From Psychrobacter aquimaris (GTDB lineage Bacteria; Pseudomonadota; Gammaproteobacteria; Pseudomonadales; Moraxellaceae), in contig NZ_JABASR010000004.1 in the NCBI RefSeq assembly GCF_016107525.1, positions 62,001 to 126,000 of the forward strand: a stretch of DNA of 64,000 nt. Direction: 5' to 3'. The notes below the pieces were generated by a model. The model searched no databases. It had not been told where the DNA came from and saw only the letters and a program-made list of their open reading frames with translations. Position 1 is the stretch's first letter. Every line of letters starts with the position of its first letter. Both the position numbers and the translations under genes were made by a program. Positions 57,503 through 64,000 of this stretch are shown in pieces.

Positions 57503-57530
57503 TAGAACGTTATTCAACGTTCTATTTTTT
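57503..57530 (+). terminator. Rho-independent terminator of the cysB-like gene
   Basis: TAGAACGTT and AACGTTCTA form a perfect 9-bp stem with a 4-base loop followed by six T. Confidence 0.88.
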
Positions 57531-57638
57531 ATTTATGCATGTATTGCTGGACGCCTAGACATCTCATTATTAATGACTGTTACTGGGTGTCGATCACTGC
57601 ATGTCCATTTGATCTTATGTAAACAGGTTATACCGCTC

Positions 57639-60188
57639 ATGGAAAAATTCGTAGCGATCATTATGGCAGTTTTTGCCGTCCCTTTGCTTGTCGGCGGTGC
57701 TTACTTGCTCTCTCTAGGCGGTAGTCCGTACTATCTTTTTGCTGGCATTGCCATGCTAACGACAGCATTTTTATTGTTCAAAAAACATTGGAGCGCTTAC
57801 GGACTCTACGCTATCTTTATAGTAGCAACCATTGTTTGGGCACTTTGGGAATCTGGTTTTTATTGGTGGGCGCTAGCGCCTCGTGTTGGCTTCCCGCTCA
57901 TATTTGGTTTGCTCATGCTATTGCCGTGGGTCTCTGATAAGATGCGTGGGGATAAGGCTCAGGTATCGACGAGCTCTGCTAATCCTACATCAACCACACA
58001 TGCAGTTAAGAAAAGCCCTCTTTATTATTGGGGGTTGCTCGCTAGTGTGGTTGTAGGTGCATTGCTCTCTTTTGGGAGCTTAGCAAACAATGCTACTGAC
58101 AAGTTAGGTGAACTTGATTTAACTGCCTCTAATAAAGACGACACTTCTGCCAATCTTGGTGACCCATTATCAAATGGTCAGCAAACACCCGAAGGCGAGT
58201 GGAGCGCGTATGGTGGTACTAACTATGGGCAACGCTACTCTCCTTTGACTCAAATCAACACTGATAATGTCAAAGATTTAGAGTTGGCTTGGCAAATCCA
58301 AACAGGTGATGTTAAAGGTCCTGACGATGTCGGCGAGACCACTTATCAAGCAACGCCGCTAAAAATTGGCAATGCGCTGTACCTATGTACGCCTCATAAC
58401 TGGGTAATGGCACTAGATGCTGACTCTGGTGAGACACTATGGAAGTTTGATCCAAAAGTAGAAAAAAACCTACAACGTCAACATCAAACCTGTCGAGGTG
58501 TGTCTTACTATGCTGGTCAAGCAGGCACGGATAGTACTCCTCCAGCAGTGAATGTTCAGGCAAGCAGTAATAGTGCTAATGATGTAGCTGTTGCCAATAA
58601 AGCGACTACGACCAGTAATGCAATGGTTCAGAAAATTGCTGGTAACACTTTTGAAAATGCATCTAAGCAATGCGATGCCAAGATATTTATCCCAACTTCT
58701 GATGCCAAACTATATGCACTCGATCCAAATACTGGGCAACGCTGTCAAGATTTTGGTGAAGATGGTGCGTTAGATTTGATGCACAACATGCCATTTAATC
58801 AAGCAGGTTACTACTACTCGACGTCGCCACCAGTTGTAGCTGGCGGTGTGATTATTGTGGCTGGTGCTGTTAATGACAACTATGATGTCAATTCGCCATC
58901 AGGTGTCATTCGCGCTTATGACGTCAATACTGGTGAGCTGATGTGGAACTGGGATTCAGGTGATCCTGACAACACAGCACCTTTTGATGTCAATGATCCA
59001 ACCCAAACGTATAAAACCAGCTCGCCAAATTCATGGTCAGTTGCCACTGCCGATGAAGAGCTTGGATTGGCATACTTCCCGATGGGCAATCGTACGCCTG
59101 ATCAGCTAGGTAGCTATCGAAATGCCGCTGAAGAAAAATATGCAACTTCTGTGGTCGCGCTAGACCTTAAAACTGGTGAAGCACGTTGGGTCCAGCAGTT
59201 TGTCCATCATGATCTTTGGGATATGGATACGCCTGCTCAGCCAACGTTACTTGACTTAGATACGGCTGATGGGGTCCAACCTGCTTTGGTTGTACCGACC
59301 AAACAAGGTGATGTATATGTCTTGAACCGTGCAACAGGTGAGCCTATTGTGCCTATCAAAGAGCGCGATGCACCGCAGGGTTACCTGATCGCAGGCGAAC
59401 ATGCAGCACCCACTCAACCTTACTCTGGTTTGAGCTTTGAGCCTGAAAAATTGACTGAGAAAGACATGTGGGGCGCCAGCCTCATCGATCAAATGATGTG
59501 CCGTATTGAGTTCAATCAACTCAATTACGACGGTCGCTATACACCGCCATCAACCAATGGTACTTTGGTCTATCCTGGTAACTTTGGTACCTTCAACTGG
59601 GGCGGACTTGCTGTTGATCCGGAAAATGGCGTGATGTTTGGTATGCCAACGTACCTTGCCTTTACCTCAAAACTCATTCCTAAAGACACACTTGGGGATG
59701 TTGAAACCAATAAAGGTGAACAAGGTGTGAATGCCAATGAAGGTGCAGATTATGCGGTAGAAATGGGACCATTTTTATCACCGCTCGGCGTACCTTGTCA
59801 GCAGCCACCATGGGGTACAATAGCAGGTGCTGATCTGGCTACAGGCGAGATTGCTTATCAACGCAAAAATGGTACCGTACAGGACTTGTCTCCTATCCCA
59901 ATTAAATTGGAGCTAGGTGTACCTGGTATCGGTGGACCTATCATCACTAAAGGCGGCGTCGCCTTCTTGTCAGCAGCAACGGAAAACAACTTCCGAGCTT
60001 ATGACCTTAAGAATGGTGATGTACTCTGGAATGTTCGTATTCCAGCAGGTGGTCAAGCCACGCCAATGACTTACTTGAACTCTAAAGGTGAGCAGATGGT
60101 AGTACTGGTTGCTGGTGGACATGGTTCAGTTGGCACAAAAATTGGCGATTACGTCATGGCCTATAAGCTTAGTGACCAATCTAAATAG
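57639..60188 (+). CDS. gcd: Membrane-bound PQQ-dependent glucose dehydrogenase family protein
   Basis: About 849 residues from ATG 57639; the frame is open 104 codons further upstream into cysB but that part is shadow. Five hydrophobic helices (residues 1-150) anchor it in the inner membrane, with the eight-bladed PQQ propeller in the periplasm. GGTNYGQRYSPLTQINTDNV opens the propeller, and VHHDLWDMDTPAQPTLLDL carries the catalytic region. It oxidises glucose (quinate or shikimate are alternatives) and passes electrons to ubiquinone. A Thr/Asn/Ala-rich insert (about residues 290-335) is unusual. No pqq genes lie nearby. Confidence 0.92.
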   Translation: MEKFVAIIMAVFAVPLLVGGAYLLSLGGSPYYLFAGIAMLTTAFLLFKKHWSAYGLYAIFIVATIVWALWESGFYWWALAPRVGFPLIFGLLMLLPWVSDKMRGDKAQVSTSSANPTSTTHAVKKSPLYYWGLLASVVVGALLSFGSLANNATDKLGELDLTASNKDDTSANLGDPLSNGQQTPEGEWSAYGGTNYGQRYSPLTQINTDNVKDLELAWQIQTGDVKGPDDVGETTYQATPLKIGNALYLCTPHNWVMALDADSGETLWKFDPKVEKNLQRQHQTCRGVSYYAGQAGTDSTPPAVNVQASSNSANDVAVANKATTTSNAMVQKIAGNTFENASKQCDAKIFIPTSDAKLYALDPNTGQRCQDFGEDGALDLMHNMPFNQAGYYYSTSPPVVAGGVIIVAGAVNDNYDVNSPSGVIRAYDVNTGELMWNWDSGDPDNTAPFDVNDPTQTYKTSSPNSWSVATADEELGLAYFPMGNRTPDQLGSYRNAAEEKYATSVVALDLKTGEARWVQQFVHHDLWDMDTPAQPTLLDLDTADGVQPALVVPTKQGDVYVLNRATGEPIVPIKERDAPQGYLIAGEHAAPTQPYSGLSFEPEKLTEKDMWGASLIDQMMCRIEFNQLNYDGRYTPPSTNGTLVYPGNFGTFNWGGLAVDPENGVMFGMPTYLAFTSKLIPKDTLGDVETNKGEQGVNANEGADYAVEMGPFLSPLGVPCQQPPWGTIAGADLATGEIAYQRKNGTVQDLSPIPIKLELGVPGIGGPIITKGGVAFLSAATENNFRAYDLKNGDVLWNVRIPAGGQATPMTYLNSKGEQMVVLVAGGHGSVGTKIGDYVMAYKLSDQSK

Positions 60189-60262
60189 CCACTCAGCCAA
60201 ATAACGTCATGTTGGCAAAGCATTAATGATCCGATTCATTACCGTTTCATTAATAGCCAATC

Positions 60263-60297
60263 AAAAAAAGCAGGTAACTCAGGTTGCCTGCTTTTTT
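60263..60297 (+). terminator. Rho-independent terminator of gcd
   Basis: AAAAAAGCAGGTAAC pairs with GTTGCCTGCTTTTTT (one G-T wobble) around a TCAG loop. Confidence 0.9.
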
Positions 60298-60527
60298 AGT
60301 ATCATAATGTTATGCCGCAATAAGGGTTGTGGTATCTTCATAATGTATTACAACCAATATAAACGCACCTTTATATCTATAGACACACATTGATAATTGT
60401 TAAGTGGACTTAAATACAGAGTTAGCCTACTTTGTTATCATTCATTAATACTGACTAGAGCCACTTGAAACTGGCACTGACCATAAGCATATCAGTAGAA
60501 AATAATTAACACATTACTGGATAATTT
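60298..60527. other. Upstream region of the LLM monooxygenase gene
   Basis: The gcd to LLM gap is 339 bases in all; after the gcd terminator it is AT-rich and should hold the promoter of the next gene. No other signal was recognised. Confidence 0.5.
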
Positions 60528-61529
60528 ATGAGCAACAAAATCCCTTTATCTTTTTTAGATCTAGCACCCGTACCTGAAGGTAAAACCATCGCTGAAGGCA
60601 TTGCCCAAACGGTTGAAACCGCGCAGCAGGCAGAAAAATCTGGCTTAAATCGTTATTGGATGGCAGAGCACCATAATATGCCGGGCATCGCCAGTGCAGC
60701 AACCTCCGTACTACTATCGCATATCGGTAGTCAAACCAAGCGCATACGTATCGGCGCTGGTGGTGTGATGCTACCGAATCATGCGCCTCTCATAATCGCT
60801 GAGCAATTCGGCACCTTACAAGCATTGTATGGCGACCGCGTTGACTTAGGTTTAGGACGCGCACCTGGCACTGATGGCGCTACTTTTCAGGCATTGCGCC
60901 GTCAGATGAAAGATGCTGAGCGTTTTCCACAAGACGTACAAGAGCTGATGTATTTTTTAGGTAATGATACAGATGGCAGTCCTGTACAAGCATTCCCCGG
61001 CGCAAAATCAGGCATTCCTATTTGGATATTAGGCTCGTCCCTTTTTGGCGCGACTTTAGCCGCGCATTTAGGACTTCCATATGTGTTTGCCTCACACTTT
61101 GCACCGCAAATGATGGGGCAAGCAATCAATGCCTATCGTGAACAGTTCAAACCTTCTGCCTATTTAGATAAGCCTTATGTGATGCTAGCGGCGAATTTAC
61201 TACTCGCTGATGATGATGCGACTGCAAACTATCACTTTACCTCAGCACAGCAGAGCTTTGTACGCTTGCGCCGTGGTGAAACGGGTCAAATGCCCAAGCC
61301 CACTCACGATATGGACAGCATCTGGAGTCAAACAGAAAAAATGATGGTAGATAGCGCATTGTCGGTGTCATTCATCGGTTCTGTCGAAACTGTTAAACCG
61401 AAGCTTGCTGCATTTTTGGCAACATATCAGCCAGACGAGCTGATTGTGACTGCTAATATCTATGATCAAGCAGCACGCTTGCGTTCACTTGAACTTACAC
61501 CAGAGCTAAACTTATTTACTTTACAATGA
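60528..61529 (+). CDS. LLM class flavin-dependent oxidoreductase (luciferase-like)
   Basis: A 333-residue luciferase-like monooxygenase fold protein. The N-terminal SFLDLAPVPEGKTIAEGIAQ, RYWMAEHHNMPGIASAAT and IGAGGVMLPNHAPLIIAEQF match the MsnO8/YhbW group, and VDLGLGRAPGTDG is the usual loop. Such enzymes use reduced FMN and oxygen on unknown organic substrates. No flavin reductase is encoded next to it. The gene appears monocistronic or joined with the small membrane protein gene that follows. Confidence 0.9.
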   Translation: MSNKIPLSFLDLAPVPEGKTIAEGIAQTVETAQQAEKSGLNRYWMAEHHNMPGIASAATSVLLSHIGSQTKRIRIGAGGVMLPNHAPLIIAEQFGTLQALYGDRVDLGLGRAPGTDGATFQALRRQMKDAERFPQDVQELMYFLGNDTDGSPVQAFPGAKSGIPIWILGSSLFGATLAAHLGLPYVFASHFAPQMMGQAINAYREQFKPSAYLDKPYVMLAANLLLADDDATANYHFTSAQQSFVRLRRGETGQMPKPTHDMDSIWSQTEKMMVDSALSVSFIGSVETVKPKLAAFLATYQPDELIVTANIYDQAARLRSLELTPELNLFTLQ

Positions 61530-61577
61530 AATAAGACACTTGCATAATTATTGATGAACCTTAGCTGGATGTTTGAC

Positions 61578-61751
61578 ATGGACGCAACTCCTATTATCGG
61601 TGCCTCATTGCTTATTGGCTCGTCAATATTTATGTACATTCTAGCTTTTCTTGCGGTGATGGCTATCGGTGGTTATTTAACATACCGTACCAGTTCAGAG
61701 CGTAAGCAACGACGCGAAGACAAGCAAAATAGAGACAACCCAAATTCATAA
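61578..61751 (+). CDS. Small single-span membrane protein
   Basis: A peptide of about 57 residues: a hydrophobic segment (IIGASLLIGSSIFMYILAFL and beyond) followed by a strongly basic tail (SSERKQRREDKQNR), which predicts an N-out, C-in orientation. Start codons at 61554 and 61569 are also open; GGA lies 8 bases before the ATG at 61578. A clear terminator follows 50 bases after the stop, which favours a real gene. No family is recognised. Confidence 0.6.
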   Translation: MDATPIIGASLLIGSSIFMYILAFLAVMAIGGYLTYRTSSERKQRREDKQNRDNPNS

Positions 61752-61801
61752 TGGTCATCAACATAGGATTAGGGTGTACTAACTTACTTTTTAAAAATAT
61801 C

Positions 61802-61837
61802 AAAGCCCTCTTTCCTTATTCGGAAAGAGGGCTTTTT
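61802..61837 (+). terminator. Rho-independent terminator
   Basis: AAAGCCCTCTTTCC and GGAAAGAGGGCTTT form a 14-bp perfect stem with a 6-base loop and a T run on the plus strand. Confidence 0.9.
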
Positions 61838-61893
61838 GGTTTATTAGCTTATAAAAACACCAGCATTTTTAAGCATTAACATTGTAAATGTTA

Positions 61894-62925
61894 TTACCAT
61901 GCCACTGACGAGCCAAGATTTTTTTGTTCGGCTTGTTGTGCGACATATAGAGCGACTGCTGCATCAAAGCTGGCAGCTCCAACTGATTTAAATAACGTAA
62001 CACCGTAATCAGACTTAGCGGCTTTTTCTTGTAGCGCCCCTGTGACCAGCGCCTGTAGGTCACCGCTGAGATCATCCCATGTCCACGTACAATCGGCGCT
62101 ATTATGCGCTTGAATTAAATCACCTGCTTCGTGGCGACTGCCAGCCCAATCATCGACAATAACCATACGACTGCTGGCGATAACATCATTACTTATCTCT
62201 TTCATCGAAGGCTGATAAGCGCCAACTGCGTTGATATGCACATCAGATTTAATATGACTGAGATCAAATAAACCTTCAGTCGCGCGGGTTGCGACGTTGA
62301 TAACGTCCGCATCACGGACAGCATCATTAATATCTTCGAAAACAGTTAGAGTAACGTCCCATTGCGGATAATCACGAGTGAATTTCGCTTTAAAAGTCTC
62401 AGCACCTTCCCTACTTCTATTCCATAAGTACACTGTTTTAATCTCAGGACGTACTGTCAAGACCGCATGTAATTGCTCATAAGCCATACCGCCACAACCT
62501 ACAACTGCCACACTTTGGCAATCAGGGCTTGCCATATATTTGGTCGCAATACCCGACAATGCTGCCGTACGCACTTGGGTAATATAAACCCCATCCATAA
62601 TTGCCAATATCTCACCATTATCATTATTTGATACGGTAATAATCGCCGTTGTAGTTGGTAGATTACGGCTCGGATTGTCAGGACAAATGGTGACCAGCTT
62701 GACGGCTGTATACTCGTTTTTACCATCATAAATCGTTGCGGGCATTGATAAATGCGAACCTGAACTGCGTGCGTCATCTTCACTAAAAGTTTCAATGACC
62801 AAACGTTCAGGTGCTTTGATCCAATCGGGATGTGCTGCCTGCTGATGTAACAGTGCTTCTATCACACCAATGGCGGCTTGCATACTGAGATGTTCGGTCA
62901 CGACTGCTTGGTTTAGTAGTTGCAA
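61894..62925 (-). CDS. Ornithine cyclodeaminase / mu-crystallin family protein
   Basis: A 343-residue NAD(P)-dependent enzyme of the ornithine cyclodeaminase family. The dinucleotide motif is SVAVVGCGGMAYEQLHAV and the active-site Asp is expected in RMVIVDDWAGSRHEAGDL. TQVRTAALSGIATKYMA is the typical substrate-arginine and helix region. Family members also include ketimine reductases and alanine, lysine or pyrroline dehydrogenases, so the substrate is open. It begins with TTG, supported by AGGAG 8 bases upstream. The AEC transporter gene lies 61 bases upstream on the same strand. Confidence 0.88.
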   Translation of the reverse strand: MQLLNQAVVTEHLSMQAAIGVIEALLHQQAAHPDWIKAPERLVIETFSEDDARSSGSHLSMPATIYDGKNEYTAVKLVTICPDNPSRNLPTTTAIITVSNNDNGEILAIMDGVYITQVRTAALSGIATKYMASPDCQSVAVVGCGGMAYEQLHAVLTVRPEIKTVYLWNRSREGAETFKAKFTRDYPQWDVTLTVFEDINDAVRDADVINVATRATEGLFDLSHIKSDVHINAVGAYQPSMKEISNDVIASSRMVIVDDWAGSRHEAGDLIQAHNSADCTWTWDDLSGDLQALVTGALQEKAAKSDYGVTLFKSVGAASFDAAVALYVAQQAEQKNLGSSVAW

Positions 62926-62986
62926 TTTGAGTACTCCTATTCATGGGTTTATTATTAGGGCGTGTTTTATCATGCTAAAACGGCTA

Positions 62987-63946
62987 TTACATTAATCCTA
63001 ACCCGCGTAGTATTGCCGCACCAATTGCCATTCCAAACATGCCTACAACGGTGGTAAAAGCTAAGATATTGGCTGCTAATATATCATTGCCACCCATGGC
63101 TTTTGCCATCACGTAGCTGGCGGCAGCTGTTGGTGAGGCTACCATCAAAAACAATACACCCATATGCACACCTGATAGCCCAAAACCAAATCCAATCGCA
63201 ATAGCGATCAATGGAGCAACGATAATACGACCAATACTGGCCTGCATGGACAAGCCTGAAGGGTGCAACATCGACTTTAAATCAATACTCGCACCAGCGC
63301 AAATCAGCGCTAATGGCAATGCCACTGCGGCCAGTAAGTCACCCGTAGTATGAATCACACCCGTAATAGGCGGCAGCGGTAACGCTTTATAAGCAAATGC
63401 CGCTACCAATGCGATGATCAATGGATTCGTGAATAGTTTTTTGACAATCATAGTACTGCGACTGAGCCATGTATCATCCACACTTTTAGACACACGGCTG
63501 AGGGTAATAACCGCTAAGATATTAAATAATATCGTCACCACACCCATATAGACAGCGCCGATGCTTAAGCCCCGTTCTCCGTAGGCATTAGCAACCGTTG
63601 CCAGTCCAATAATGGCCATGTTACTCCGAAATATCCCTTGTACAAACACCCCTTGATCAGCAGGCTTACTCACAAAATATTTGGCGTAAATCTCTGCACC
63701 TATAAACAAGATGAATGTCACTAAAATACCAGCCACTATCAGCGTGATTTGTTTGCTGTAATCAACATCACTGTCGACGACGCTAAAGAAAAGTAAACAT
63801 GGCAAACAGTAATTAAAGACAAAGCTCGATGCCTGATCAATAAAAGTCTGGCTCGCCTCACCGCGTCTCTGCATAAAAAAACCCAGCCACATTAAGGCAA
63901 GGTTGGGCAAGACAATGGTAATAGCAAAGACAATAGCATCAATCAT
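62987..63946 (-). CDS. AEC family (auxin efflux carrier-type) transporter
   Basis: A 319-residue membrane protein with about ten hydrophobic helices in two five-helix halves. VLPNLALMWLGFFMQRRGE is the typical start, FNYCLPCLLFFSVVDSD the first helix break and GIFRSNMAIIGLATVANAYG the central crossover. Bacterial members export or import small organic acids such as malonate or malate. It probably shares a transcript with the ornithine cyclodeaminase-like gene downstream, suggesting an amino or imino acid link, which is inference. Confidence 0.9.
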   Translation of the reverse strand: MIDAIVFAITIVLPNLALMWLGFFMQRRGEASQTFIDQASSFVFNYCLPCLLFFSVVDSDVDYSKQITLIVAGILVTFILFIGAEIYAKYFVSKPADQGVFVQGIFRSNMAIIGLATVANAYGERGLSIGAVYMGVVTILFNILAVITLSRVSKSVDDTWLSRSTMIVKKLFTNPLIIALVAAFAYKALPLPPITGVIHTTGDLLAAVALPLALICAGASIDLKSMLHPSGLSMQASIGRIIVAPLIAIAIGFGFGLSGVHMGVLFLMVASPTAAASYVMAKAMGGNDILAANILAFTTVVGMFGMAIGAAILRGLGLM

Positions 63947-64000
63947 AAATAGGCTCAGTTCGGTGACAAGCCCATCATGATATGGACATCAGCGAGATAA

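Noticed and set aside
57327..57638. Upstream extension of the glucose dehydrogenase frame
   Set aside because: It overlaps the cysB-like gene and the terminator after it; the family N-terminus begins at MEKFVAI.
62954..62975. TAGGGCGTGTTTTATCA, similar to one end of the repeat family
   Set aside because: Only a single end is visible and no matching right end or interior follows; possibly a decayed copy.

Overview
The window looks like a chromosomal segment of a Moraxellaceae gammaproteobacterium, most likely Psychrobacter. This is inferred from the AT-leaning base composition, the housekeeping gene set (tusDCBE, sohB, ampG, glnE, a membrane quinoprotein glucose dehydrogenase) and the Asn/Ser/Thr-rich loops inside otherwise conserved enzymes. 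No database was consulted. I recognised no rRNA, tRNA, CRISPR array, phage or intact insertion sequence.

Layout. 1-6100: end of L-serine dehydratase, a small lipoprotein, argJ, exonuclease III, a hot-dog thioesterase and an FetAB-type ABC pair. 6800-15650: a lipid and acyl-CoA region with two tandem fadD paralogues facing an SDR, histidine phosphatase, APH-like phosphotransferase and ACAD10/11-like dehydrogenase run, a set that recalls 4-hydroxyacid (levulinate-type) catabolism. 15911-20122: sohB, aspS and an LpxL-like acyltransferase. 20400-28577: an accessory glycan locus of nine genes that looks like lipooligosaccharide or capsule outer-sugar synthesis: a GT-A glycosyltransferase, a Stealth sugar-phosphate transferase, UDP-glucose dehydrogenase, a UDP-glucuronate epimerase-like enzyme, two GT25 enzymes, a GT6 blood-group-type transferase with an NXN motif, a capsule-synthesis-type transferase and a YrbL kinase-like protein.

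28708-41110: ilvE, glnE, the tusDCBE tRNA-thiolation operon (split by a small repeat element), trmL, an entericidin-like peptide, hemW, an EVE-domain protein, a repeat-bearing lipoprotein and a MATE exporter. 41361-53275: accBC, a secreted hypothetical protein, leuA with a divergent Lrp-type regulator, an MFS transporter, an ABC1 kinase, a MoeB/ThiF protein, prmC and ampG. 53886-63946: katG, a CysB-type regulator, PQQ glucose dehydrogenase, an LLM flavin monooxygenase, a small membrane protein, an ornithine cyclodeaminase-like enzyme and an AEC transporter.

The strongest candidates for something new are three. First, a dispersed non-coding repeat family with terminal inverted repeats and TA ends (four copies at 6104, 20206, 33862 and 39427), which looks like a MITE. 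Second, the glycan locus, whose GT6 enzyme predicts a blood-group A/B-like terminal sugar. Third, the acyl-CoA cluster with a phosphotransferase and ACAD pair. Smaller oddities include a SohB without its membrane anchor, a katG product with two N-terminal Cys-Pro motifs, and 10-bp direct repeats between leuA and the Lrp-type gene.
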